Source: Candidatus Latescibacteria bacterium 4484_107
GTDB lineage: Bacteria > Latescibacterota > 4484-107
Length of the DNA stretch: 10,155 nucleotides
Direction: 5' to 3'
NCBI GenBank assembly: GCA_002059205.1
Contig: MVCQ01000027.1
Coordinates: 1 to 10,155, forward strand
The notes under the pieces are model-generated. The model was not told the DNA's origin. It searched no databases and saw nothing but the letters and a program-made list of their open reading frames with translations. The translations under genes and the position numbers were made by a program. Of this stretch, positions 1 to 7,826 are shown piece by piece. Position 1 is the first letter of the stretch; each line of letters starts with the position of its first letter.

Positions 1-1
1 G

Positions 2-1444
2 CTCCACATCACAGATATGTCGTGGGGGCGGGTGAGTCATCCCTCCGAGTTGGTGGCTATCGGAGATGAGTTGGAGGTGAAGATCCTCAACTACGAGGCG
101 GAGCGGGACCGGATTTCGCTGGGGTTGAAGCAGTTGACGGCCTATCCGTGGGAACACGTGGAGGAAAAATATCCGGTCGGCGAGAAAGTGCGCGGGAAAA
201 TCGTGAGCATCACCGACTACGGTGCCTTTGTGGAGTTAGAGGAAGGCATCGAGGGACTGGTGCACATCTCCGAAATGTCGTGGACCCAGCACATCCGGCA
301 TCCGTCCAAAGTGGTGGCCATCGGGGACGTTGTGGAAGCCGTGATCCTGAAAATCAACAAGGCCGAAGAGAAAATTTCTCTCGGGCTGAAACAGGTCGAA
401 CCGGATCCGTGGGAGACGCTGGACGAACGCTATCCGGTGGGATCCCGGGTTATGGGTAAGGTGCGAAACCTGACTAACTTCGGAGCGTTTGTAGAGGTGG
501 AGGAAGGGATCGACGGGCTGGTGCACATCTCGGATATGTCGTGGACCAGGCGGATCCATCATCCCAGCGAGGTGATGAAGAAGGGCGAAATGGCGGAAGT
601 GGTCGTCCTGAACATAGATCGAAAAAAACGCCGCATTTCATTGGGATACAAACAGACGATTGAAAATCCGTGGGAGACGCTGGCCGCACGCTATGCCGAA
701 GGAACGGAGACCATCGGACGCGTGGTGCGCCTGCTCGATCGCGGAGCCATCGTGGAGTTGGATGGAGATGTGGAAGGATTTGTGCCCACATCGCAGTTAG
801 CTCAACCGGGCATCCGGAAACCGGAGGAAGTGCTTTCGGTGGGCGACGAACTCCCGTTAAAGGTGATCGAGTTCGACGGCCAGCAGCGGCGGATCGTGCT
901 GAGTGTGCGGGAGTACTTCCGGGGTAAGGAACGGGAGGAATTGGAGGCCTACCGCGCCAAGTATGCGCCCAAGCCCACAACGGTGGGAGAAGTCGCCGAA
1001 ACACTGGAGCCCGCGCTATCGGAGGAGGCGGGAGAAACGGCTAAACCATCCACTCCGGAAGAAACGGCGAAACCTTCGGAAGGCTCTGAGAAAGTTGCGG
1101 AATCGGAGACGGCTCCGGGAAAGGAGGCTTCGAAACCCCCGGAGGCTGCCGGGGAGATTCCAGCACCCTCGGACACGGCTCTGAAAGAGGAAATGGCCGA
1201 AGAGACGCCAACCGCCTCAGAGGCTACTGAGGAGAAATCCGAAGCTTCGAAGACGGCTCCGAAAGAGGAAGTGGCCGAAGAGGCGGAAGCCCCTGAAGTC
1301 CCGGACACCGCGTCGGTTGAGGAAGAAAAAACGGAGGACTCCTCTGAGACCGAGTCGGAAACGGCCCCTGAAGCGGAAGCGGGGACAGAGGAACTCCCGA
1401 CTAAGGAAACTCCCGAGAAGCCGGAGTCCGGGACCAAGGAATAA
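2..1444 (+). CDS. rpsA: 30S ribosomal protein S1, C-terminal part (5' end outside window)
   Basis: S1 binds mRNA on the small ribosomal subunit and helps translation start. The reading frame is open from base 2, so the gene begins upstream; 480 residues are visible. They contain the end of one S1 (OB-fold) domain (residues 1-45), then three full S1 domains at about 58-132, 145-219 and 232-306, spaced by 12-residue linkers carrying a PWE motif in each case. The first two full domains have the typical GAFVE and GLVHIS core and end in ISLG(L/Y)KQ; the last is more diverged (GAIVELDGDVEGFVPTSQL). If the protein has the usual six domains, the visible ones are the end of the third to the sixth. Residues 307-480 form an unusual acidic tail rich in Glu, Ala, Thr, Ser, Pro and Lys, probably disordered. 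The ATG at 17 is internal, not a start. Family assignment is secure; the tail's role is unknown. Confidence 0.95.
   Translation, partial: LHITDMSWGRVSHPSELVAIGDELEVKILNYEAERDRISLGLKQLTAYPWEHVEEKYPVGEKVRGKIVSITDYGAFVELEEGIEGLVHISEMSWTQHIRHPSKVVAIGDVVEAVILKINKAEEKISLGLKQVEPDPWETLDERYPVGSRVMGKVRNLTNFGAFVEVEEGIDGLVHISDMSWTRRIHHPSEVMKKGEMAEVVVLNIDRKKRRISLGYKQTIENPWETLAARYAEGTETIGRVVRLLDRGAIVELDGDVEGFVPTSQLAQPGIRKPEEVLSVGDELPLKVIEFDGQQRRIVLSVREYFRGKEREELEAYRAKYAPKPTTVGEVAETLEPALSEEAGETAKPSTPEETAKPSEGSEKVAESETAPGKEASKPPEAAGEIPAPSDTALKEEMAEETPTASEATEEKSEASKTAPKEEVAEEAEAPEVPDTASVEEEKTEDSSETESETAPEAEAGTEELPTKETPEKPESGTKE
1109..1444 (+). repeat. Imperfect tandem repeats encoding the acidic tail of S1
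   Basis: The tail of S1 is built of degenerate units that each begin with Thr-Ala-(Pro/Leu), at 1109, 1175, 1253 and 1361, giving unit lengths of about 22, 26 and 36 residues and a last shorter one. Units two and three are clearly related at DNA level: 28 of 30 bases agree between 1175-1204 and 1253-1282, and both encode Lys-Glu-Glu-(Met/Val)-Ala-Glu-Glu. This points to growth of the tail by local duplication. The repeat boundaries are my own reading and become vague beyond the first ten residues of each unit. Confidence 0.6.
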
Positions 1445-1479
1445 TATCGGACCGGCCTTCCGGGAAAAGTAAGAGAAAA

Positions 1480-1518
1480 ACGGAAAGGCTGAGGGTGCTT
1501 CTTCCTTAGCCTTTCCGT
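1480..1518. terminator. Hairpin terminator after rpsA, possibly bidirectional
   Basis: A 15-base-pair stem (1480-1494 with 1504-1518, one G-U pair) closes a 9-base loop, 35 bases after the rpsA stop. The stem is preceded by five A residues (1476-1480), which read as a U tract on the minus strand. On the plus strand the 3' flank has only a poor U stretch (tgtt, then tttt at 1528-1531). It probably ends the rpsA transcript, but its best-formed U tract faces the other way. Confidence 0.65.
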
Positions 1519-1558
1519 GTTAAGCCATTTTCACGAAATGCTCGCTCCTTTTCTTGAA

Positions 1559-1650
1559 CCCCTTCCCGAAACGGGGAGGGGAGCCATCCCTCCGAAAACA
1601 AAAAAAACACTCCCCCTTCCCTTATAGGGAAGGGAGCCGGGGGGGTAGGT
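1559..1650. repeat. Two related GC-rich hairpin repeats between rpsA and mtaB
   Basis: The first hairpin pairs 1559-1568 with 1572-1581 (ten base pairs with one G-T, loop AAA). The second pairs 1614-1621 with 1627-1634 (eight perfect base pairs, loop TTATA). Both share the arm CCCCTTCCC and both are followed by AGCC, then a C- or G-rich tail. They look like two copies of one dispersed palindromic intergenic repeat, resembling the CCCTTCCC/GGGAAGGG-type repeats common in many bacterial genomes; that resemblance is from memory. No promoter is convincing in the rest of the 275-base gap. Confidence 0.6.
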
Positions 1651-1708
1651 TCCACATCACCAAACAAAAGCTCAAATGGCAGCCATGCCGCGTATTGCGG
1701 CCCTCACT

Positions 1709-1714
1709 AGGAAA
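1709..1714 (+). promoter_or_regulatory. Ribosome binding site that fixes the GTG start of mtaB
   Basis: AGGAAA lies 5 bases before the GTG at 1720. It overlaps an in-frame TAG stop (1708-1710), so the GTG is the first possible start in this frame. The next ATG (1804) would remove an essential cysteine. Confidence 0.7.
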
Positions 1715-1719
1715 ATCAA

Positions 1720-3054
1720 GTGTCGAACGCCACAGTCGCGCAAAACAAGACGGTATCTTTCTACACCTTGGGGTGCAAGCTCAATCAGTATGAGACGGAA
1801 GGCATGCGGGAGGCCTTCCGCAAACGGGGCGTTCGGATCGTCCCTTTCGGAGAGCCGTCGAATATATGTGTGGTGCACACGTGTACGGTCACGCAGCGCA
1901 CCGACTACCAATGTCGGCAGGCGCTGAGACGCGCGGCGCAGGTCTGCAAGGATGGATTGGTAGTGGCGACGGGATGTTACGCGCAGACGGATCCGAACAG
2001 GCTGGCGGAAATCGAGGGCGTGGGGTTCGTCGTCGGAACCGGGGGAAAGACGGAGCTTCCGGACCTGGTATCGCATGTATTGGATGGAGGCCCGAAGATA
2101 GTTGTAGGGCCGAGGGACGAGTTGCGCCGATTTGCGGAATGGGACGTGCGGGGGCTTTCGGGGCATACGCGGGCGCTTCTAAAAATTCAGGATGGATGCG
2201 ACCAATTTTGCTCGTATTGCATCGTGCCGTTCGCACGGGGACCCAGCCGAAGCCGGCCCCTGGAAAATATCCTTCGGGAGGCGAAGCGCCTGGTCGAGGC
2301 GGGCTATCGGGAGATCGTGCTGACGGGGGTTCACATTGCAAAATATGGACTCGATCTTTCGCCCTCTCTAAATCTGTTGGACATCCTGGAGCGCTTGGAG
2401 CATCTGGAAGGATTGGAGCGATTTCGATTGAGTTCCATCGCCTGCCCCGACTTTTCAAAAGCGTGGATAGACTTTATCGCGCGGTCGAAGAGAGTGTGTC
2501 GGCACGTGCATCTTTCGCTGCAGAGCGGGGACGATGAGATATTGAGACGAATGAATCGAAGGGTTGGAGCGGATGCGCGCCACGAGGTGATCTCCTTGCT
2601 GCACGAGCGTGTTCCGGGGATCGCGTTGGGCGCGGATGTGATCGCGGGCTTTCCCGGAGAGTCGGACGCGCAATTCGAGCGCACCCGGTGTTTGATTGAG
2701 GAGTTGCCTTTGTCCTATCTGCACGTGTTTCCCTTTTCGAAGCGACCGGGAACCAAAGCCGCCGGGATGAAAAATCAGGTGCCCGAAAAGGTGAAAAAAG
2801 AACGGGCGGCGGTGCTCCGGAAAATCGGGGAGACAAAGCGTCTGGCCTTCGCAGAGCAGTTTGTGGGGCAAACACTTCCAGTGTTGTTCGAGGGAAGGCG
2901 GGATCGAAAAACGGGACTTTTGACGGGACTGTCGGACAACTACATCCGGATAATGGCGGAGGGCGGGGATGCCTGGATGGGACGGATCGTGGACGTTCGC
3001 CTCAAAGGGGCTGTGAACGGCCGGATGCGGGGCCGGATCAAGGGGGCGGCGTAG
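1720..3054 (+). CDS. mtaB: tRNA t6A37 methylthiotransferase MtaB (radical SAM)
   Basis: MtaB converts N6-threonylcarbamoyladenosine at position 37 of ANN-decoding tRNAs to its 2-methylthio form, using two 4Fe-4S clusters and S-adenosylmethionine. The 444-residue protein has the full family layout. The N-terminal cluster-binding domain holds Cys19 (in LGCKLNQYE, the MtaB-type form of this motif), Cys55 (HTCTVT) and Cys86 (TGCYAQ). The radical SAM domain has Cys160, Cys164 and Cys167 in DGCDQFCSYCIVP. A C-terminal TRAM-like RNA-binding region covers about 373-440. The N-terminal motif, rather than that of MiaB or RimO, decides the subfamily. A small oddity is His where Asn usually precedes Cys55. 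The gene starts with GTG. It lies 275 bases after rpsA and may have its own promoter, which I could not locate; the next gene has its own promoter too. Confidence 0.93.
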   Translation: MSNATVAQNKTVSFYTLGCKLNQYETEGMREAFRKRGVRIVPFGEPSNICVVHTCTVTQRTDYQCRQALRRAAQVCKDGLVVATGCYAQTDPNRLAEIEGVGFVVGTGGKTELPDLVSHVLDGGPKIVVGPRDELRRFAEWDVRGLSGHTRALLKIQDGCDQFCSYCIVPFARGPSRSRPLENILREAKRLVEAGYREIVLTGVHIAKYGLDLSPSLNLLDILERLEHLEGLERFRLSSIACPDFSKAWIDFIARSKRVCRHVHLSLQSGDDEILRRMNRRVGADARHEVISLLHERVPGIALGADVIAGFPGESDAQFERTRCLIEELPLSYLHVFPFSKRPGTKAAGMKNQVPEKVKKERAAVLRKIGETKRLAFAEQFVGQTLPVLFEGRRDRKTGLLTGLSDNYIRIMAEGGDAWMGRIVDVRLKGAVNGRMRGRIKGAA

Positions 3055-3098
3055 CGGACGGCGGATAGCCCATGGTGCCCGCTACCAAAAAAGAAGCC

Positions 3099-3127
3099 TT
3101 GACATGAAGGCGAAAATTTTTTATATT
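3099..3127 (+). promoter_or_regulatory. Near-consensus sigma-70 promoter upstream of plsY
   Basis: TTGACA at 3099-3104 and TATATT at 3122-3127 are separated by exactly 17 bases, which is close to the textbook sigma-70 promoter. The spacer ends in an A/T run. Transcription would start near 3133-3135, about 190 bases before plsY. It is the clearest promoter in the window and probably drives plsY and gpsA. Confidence 0.8.
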
Positions 3128-3130
3128 GGC

Positions 3131-3259
3131 GGCTTCGGGTAGTACTTTCAGGAGGGGAAAAAGTCCCCCGGTCGGCGAAAGGATTCGCCTTCTACGGATT
3201 TGCGTTGGAGGGCAATCTCTTGCCCGATTGCTGAAGCTCCGGGTTTGTGGCATTTTTTT
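3131..3259 (+). ncRNA. Hairpin-rich leader of the plsY transcript, candidate regulatory RNA
   Basis: The start of the predicted transcript can close on itself: GCTTC (3132-3136) with GAAGC (3233-3237). Inside lie three local hairpins: GGGGA/TCCCC (3154-3158 with 3164-3168), GGCGAA/TTCGCC (3174-3179 with 3184-3189, loop AGGA), and GGGCAA/TTGCCC (3210-3215 with 3220-3225, loop TCTC). The last competes with a second perfect pairing, GCAATC/GATTGC (3212-3217 with 3226-3231). A run of seven T follows at 3253-3259, but no strong stem directly abuts it. The arrangement is reminiscent of a riboswitch or attenuator, or of a free small RNA, but I recognise no known class. The remaining leader (3260-3323) carries the ribosome binding site GGAG at 3312-3315. 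Confidence 0.35.
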
Positions 3260-3323
3260 GACGGGGAACTAACTTCCGGACTATCCCGCTTATTCCTGAA
3301 GGTCGGTTCATGGAGAACTCCTT

Positions 3324-3989
3324 ATGCTGACTGTGGTTGCGGTAATTGTTTTAAGCTACCTGCTGGGCTCGATCCCCACGAGCATTCTCGTGTGCCGGGT
3401 CTTGAAGGGCATAGATATTCGGAAATTCGGAAGCAAAAACGCCGGAGCCACCAATGTGTATCGGGTGATGGGATGGGGGCCGGCGCTGTTTGTAGCCATC
3501 GTGGATGGGGCCAAGGGAGCTATTGCCGTGCTCTTTGTCTCCCGGATCGCGATTGGACAAGCGGTGCTCGATCCGGGTCTGATACAGATTGCGGCGGGCA
3601 TGTCGGCGGTCGTAGGCCACATCTGGAGCCTGTTCGCCGGATTTAAGGGAGGACGGGGCGTCATGACGGCTGCCGGAGTGTGGTTCGCATTGGCTCCGAT
3701 CCCGGTACTAATTGCGCTGGGCGTCTGGTGCCTGTTGACGTTCTCGACTGGATACGTGTCCGTGGGTTCGATCTCGGCCGCGGCGGTGCTTCCGATCGCG
3801 CTGTTCGTCGGGCGCTTTGGCCTGCAAGCGGACATTTCCAACCCCTTGCTCGCCTTCGGTTGTGTGGTCGGCGGCCTTCTCGTTCTGCGGCATAGCGCCA
3901 ACATCGGACGCCTGATCCGGGGAGAGGAAAACCGCTTCGGCAAGAGAACGAGGACAAAAAAACCATCCACCACGGATAAACACGGATAA
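3324..3989 (+). CDS. plsY: Glycerol-3-phosphate acyltransferase PlsY
   Basis: PlsY is an inner-membrane enzyme that transfers an acyl group from acyl-phosphate (made by PlsX) to position 1 of sn-glycerol 3-phosphate, the first step of phospholipid synthesis. The 221-residue protein is very hydrophobic. Motif 1 is LLGSIPTS (13-20); motif 2 is FGSKNAGATNVYRVMG (35-50), followed by DGAKG (61-65); motif 3 is GHIWSLFAGFKGGRGVMT (98-115). The C-terminal part has the family's RHSANIGRLIRGEENR. Motif 3 departs from the usual GHxxPxF...GGKG pattern: Ser replaces Pro at 102 and Arg replaces Lys at 111. The start ATG has GGAG 8 bases upstream. The last six residues and the TAA stop are encoded inside an inverted repeat (3968-4027), so the native C-terminus has probably been altered by that insertion; the tail RTRTKKPSTTDKHG lies beyond the conserved region. 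gpsA, which makes its substrate, follows at once. Confidence 0.95.
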   Translation: MLTVVAVIVLSYLLGSIPTSILVCRVLKGIDIRKFGSKNAGATNVYRVMGWGPALFVAIVDGAKGAIAVLFVSRIAIGQAVLDPGLIQIAAGMSAVVGHIWSLFAGFKGGRGVMTAAGVWFALAPIPVLIALGVWCLLTFSTGYVSVGSISAAAVLPIALFVGRFGLQADISNPLLAFGCVVGGLLVLRHSANIGRLIRGEENRFGKRTRTKKPSTTDKHG

Positions 3990-4027
3990 ACACGAATTTC
4001 TGTGTATTTCCGTGGGATTCCGTGGTG
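3968..4027. repeat. Inverted repeat of CACGGATAAA units at the end of plsY
   Basis: CACCACGGA (3968-3976) is matched exactly by TCCGTGGTG (4019-4027), and the inner parts of both arms also pair partly, giving an imperfect dyad of about 60 bases. The left arm repeats CACGGATAAA twice in tandem (3971-3980 and 3981-3990). The same unit occurs in inverted orientation at 9499-9525. This looks like a dispersed intergenic repeat that entered the plsY-gpsA junction: it contributes the plsY stop codon and ends 9 bases before the gpsA ribosome binding site. Confidence 0.65.
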
Positions 4028-4035
4028 AAGGTTCC

Positions 4036-4041
4036 AGGAGG
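4036..4041 (+). promoter_or_regulatory. Ribosome binding site that sets the gpsA start
   Basis: AGGAGG is 4 bases before the ATG at 4046. The reading frame also contains an in-frame GTG at 4022, but that lies upstream of this site, inside the repeat, and would add eight residues before the conserved MNIGVIGAG start. Confidence 0.8.
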
Positions 4042-4045
4042 AAAG

Positions 4046-5053
4046 ATGAACATCGGAGTGATCGGTGCAGGCGGATGGGGCACCACTCTGGCGATCCTGT
4101 TGGCGGAAAAGGGACATAATGTGGGGCTGTGGCAGTTTGAGTCCGATCAGGTGGAGCGGACGATCCGCACCCGGGAGAATGCGGTCTATCTTCCCGGAGT
4201 ACGGATTCCGGAGCGGGTCCTGATCTCCGACGAATTGTCCGACATCGTGCCGGATCAAGAGATGGTGGTGTTCGCGGTTCCGTGTCAATTCGCGCGTTCC
4301 GTGGCCCGTCAAGCCGCTTCGATGCTCGCGCCCAAATCGTTGGTCGTAAATGTGGCCAAGGGGATCGAGAACGTAACGTTGAAGCGCATGTCGGAGGTGT
4401 TGCTCGAAGAGATCGGCGGACTCGCCCCGGCCCGGGTGGCCACGCTCTCCGGCCCGAGTCATGCGGAGGAGGTAAGCCGGAAAATTCCCACCACGGTGGT
4501 GACGGCTTCGAAGGACCAAAGCACTGCGGAGCGGATTCAGGACGCGTTCATGACGCCCAACTTCCGGGTGTACACGAACTCCGATATCCTAGGCGTCGAA
4601 TTGGGGGGGGCGCTCAAGAACGTCATTGCTTTAGCATCCGGGATCTGCGACGGATTGGGATTCGGGGACAATACGAAGGGCGCTTTGCTGACAAGAGGCG
4701 CGGCGGAGACCTCCCGGCTGGGCCGGGCGATGGGAGCCTGCGCGGAGACCTTTGCGGGCTTGTCCGGGATGGGAGATCTGATCACCACGTGCATCAGTCC
4801 GCATAGCCGAAACCGGCACGTGGGCGAGGAAATCGGGAAAGGGCGCAGCTTGGACGAGGTGATGAGGAAACTGGGCGGGATGGTGGCCGAGGGGGTACCG
4901 ACTACGCGGTCCGCCTTTCAACTGTCTCGGAAATTGAGCGTGGAGATGCCCATCACGGATCAGATGTACAAGCTGTTGTTTGAAGGTAAAACGCCCCAGG
5001 ATGCGGTATTCGATCTGATGGTGCGGGATGCCAAACCGGAGGTTTGGGCTTGA
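4046..5053 (+). CDS. gpsA: NAD(P)-dependent sn-glycerol-3-phosphate dehydrogenase
   Basis: GpsA reduces dihydroxyacetone phosphate to sn-glycerol 3-phosphate in the cytosol and so supplies the backbone used by PlsY just upstream. The 335-residue protein begins with a Rossmann dinucleotide site (GAGGWG, residues 7-12). It has VNVAKGIE with Lys105, GPSHAEEV, the catalytic Lys191 in GALKNVIALASG, GFGDNTKGAL, GLSGMGDLITTC and SRNRHVG, all typical of the family, and its length is normal. The start at 4046 is preferred to an in-frame GTG at 4022 because of the ribosome binding site and because family members start with this motif. plsY ends 56 bases upstream with no terminator, so the two are probably co-transcribed from the promoter at 3099. 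Confidence 0.97.
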   Translation: MNIGVIGAGGWGTTLAILLAEKGHNVGLWQFESDQVERTIRTRENAVYLPGVRIPERVLISDELSDIVPDQEMVVFAVPCQFARSVARQAASMLAPKSLVVNVAKGIENVTLKRMSEVLLEEIGGLAPARVATLSGPSHAEEVSRKIPTTVVTASKDQSTAERIQDAFMTPNFRVYTNSDILGVELGGALKNVIALASGICDGLGFGDNTKGALLTRGAAETSRLGRAMGACAETFAGLSGMGDLITTCISPHSRNRHVGEEIGKGRSLDEVMRKLGGMVAEGVPTTRSAFQLSRKLSVEMPITDQMYKLLFEGKTPQDAVFDLMVRDAKPEVWA

Positions 5054-5059
5054 AAGAAC

Positions 5060-5127
5060 GTCATTCGTCATTTGTCATTAGGGGAGCGTGGTGGGGCACT
5101 GATGACTAATGACTAATGACCAATGAC
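5060..5127. repeat. Inverted repeat of GTCATTN heptads between gpsA and merR
   Basis: Three heptads of the form GTCATTN (5060-5080) pair with three heptads on the other side of a 26-base loop (5107-5127); 19 of 21 positions are complementary. The right side has a fourth unit, so (A/G)ATGACY is read four times from 5101 to 5128. It starts only six bases after the gpsA stop. It may act as an intergenic hairpin ending or stabilising the plsY-gpsA transcript, but it has no U tract and is A/T-rich; I read it as a repeat element first. Confidence 0.7.
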
Positions 5128-5150
5128 TTCCCCCGAAGGGAGGCTTCACG

Positions 5151-5510
5151 ATGGGCAAGATCCGCGAGAAAAAGTATTACGCCATCGGTGAGGTCTCGAA
5201 ATTAACGGAGGTTAAGCCTCATATTTTGAGGTACTGGGAAGACGCGTTTCCGCTCTTAAGACCGAAGAAAAATCGGGCGGGCAATCGGGCGTATCGCGCG
5301 CACGATCTCAAGGTCGTTTTTTTGATCAGGCGGCTGCTTCGTGAAGAGCATTACACGGCGGAGGCGGCGCTCGCAAAACTAAAGGAGGATCGGGACTTTG
5401 TGAAGGAACAGTTGGATCGGCCGCTCGAGGACTGGATCGCTCCCCCAAGTCTTACGGATCGGATGAAGCAGGATTTGCACGTGTTGTTAAAGATGATCGA
5501 GCAGTGGTAA
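5151..5510 (+). CDS. Short MerR-family transcriptional regulator without cysteines
   Basis: The 119-residue protein has an N-terminal winged helix-turn-helix of MerR type: IGEVSKLTEVKPHILRYWE (12-30), then the wing with NRAGNRAYRAHDL (41-53). Next comes a helical region (to about 80), which in this family forms an antiparallel coiled-coil dimer interface, and a short tail. There is no cysteine and no ligand-binding domain, so it is not a metal or redox sensor of the classical MerR, CueR or SoxR kind. GGGAGG (5138-5143) lies 7 bases before the ATG. Similar small MerR proteins are often found beside gpsA; that is from memory. Its target is unknown. Candidates are its own promoter, the phospholipid genes upstream or acs 55 bases downstream. 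Confidence 0.85.
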   Translation: MGKIREKKYYAIGEVSKLTEVKPHILRYWEDAFPLLRPKKNRAGNRAYRAHDLKVVFLIRRLLREEHYTAEAALAKLKEDRDFVKEQLDRPLEDWIAPPSLTDRMKQDLHVLLKMIEQW

Positions 5511-5517
5511 ACCGAAC

Positions 5518-5543
5518 GGATACGGGCAAAGTAGTTTGTATCC
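5518..5543. promoter_or_regulatory. Short dyad between merR and acs, possible operator
   Basis: GGATAC (5518-5523) and GTATCC (5538-5543) form a perfect six-base dyad separated by 14 bases, in the 55-base gap between merR and acs. MerR proteins bind dyads, and a site here could control acs. A six-base dyad can easily occur by chance and no promoter elements are evident around it. Confidence 0.2.
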
Positions 5544-5552
5544 AATAATGAG

Positions 5553-5558
5553 AAGGAG
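5553..5558 (+). promoter_or_regulatory. Ribosome binding site that sets the acs start
   Basis: AAGGAG sits 7 bases before the ATG at 5566. The frame is open further upstream through a TTG (5536) and an ATG (5548), but both lie before this site and would add only non-conserved residues. Confidence 0.75.
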
Positions 5559-5565
5559 AGGCAGC

Positions 5566-7551
<1,986 letters not shown>

Positions 7552-7555
7552 TCGT

Positions 7556-7612
7556 CGTTCGTAGTGGGCACTTCAGTGCCTGTCAAACGGGCTGAAGCTC
7601 GCACTGCAAACG
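7556..7612. repeat. Imperfect inverted repeat just after acs
   Basis: The arms 7556-7580 and 7588-7612 are complementary at about 17 of 25 positions around a 7-base loop; the core CTTCAG/CTGAAG is perfect. It starts four bases after the acs stop. It resembles dispersed intergenic repeats of the GGGCTTCAGCCCG kind seen in many genomes (recognised from memory, not checked). Confidence 0.45.
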
Positions 7613-7628
7613 GTGTTTTTGGAAAATT

Positions 7629-7668
7629 AAACAGGCCCGGCCCGGCTTCGGTCAGGCCGGGCCTGTTT
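7629..7668 (+). terminator. Strong intrinsic terminator after acs
   Basis: A perfect 14-base-pair stem (7629-7642 with 7655-7668) encloses a 12-base loop. The stem is GC-rich at its core (CAGGCCCGGCC) and ends in AAA on the left and TTT on the right, followed by CTTC. It lies 78 bases after the acs stop. The AAA/TTT ends mean it could also work on the minus strand. Confidence 0.85.
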
Positions 7669-7702
7669 CTTCATAAGCCTTCTTTCGTTTGTTCCGGCTG
7701 GT

Positions 7703-7736
7703 GCGGAATTTTCACGGCCAGAAGCCCGAATTCCGC
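7703..7736. repeat. Eight-base dyad GCGGAATT/AATTCCGC
   Basis: GCGGAATT (7703-7710) and AATTCCGC (7729-7736) are perfectly complementary across 18 bases, and a further direct copy of GCGGAATT lies at about 7745-7752. It could be a regulatory dyad for the transporter or part of a degenerate repeat; nothing else supports a role. Confidence 0.3.
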
Positions 7737-7826
7737 CCGGAAAAGCGGAATTAGCCCTTCATGGTTTCATCGGATTTCAGAAAAAAATCAGCCTGATGCG
7801 CTTCGATTCAATGTTTGGATGGGGCG

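Noticed and set aside
236..562. Open frames on the minus strand across rpsA, and similar long ones across plsY/gpsA and acs
   Set aside because: They lie opposite strongly conserved genes, have low-complexity composition typical of antisense frames in GC-rich DNA and match no family I know.
949..1437. Long minus-strand Ser/Ala/Val-rich frame opposite the S1 tail
   Set aside because: It is the antisense reading of the Glu-rich repeats and mirrors their periodicity; no start signal supports it.
1559..1650. GC-rich hairpins read as a CRISPR array
   Set aside because: Only two related units are present, each palindromic on its own, with no regular spacers and no cas genes nearby.
3104..3142. 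A 12-codon reading frame starting at the ATG in the promoter spacer region and ending in TAG, possible leader peptide
   Set aside because: It overlaps the -35 and -10 boxes, so the transcript from this promoter would not contain its start, and there is no good ribosome binding site in front of it.
3131..3259. tRNA, tmRNA, SRP RNA or 6S RNA in the plsY leader
   Set aside because: No cloverleaf, no T-loop GTTCRA sequence, no conserved SRP core and no long symmetric 6S-type stem can be seen.
5101..5128. Heptad direct repeats as a replication-origin iteron array
   Set aside because: They are part of an inverted repeat after gpsA, there is no DnaA box cluster or replication gene, and the gene context is ordinary.
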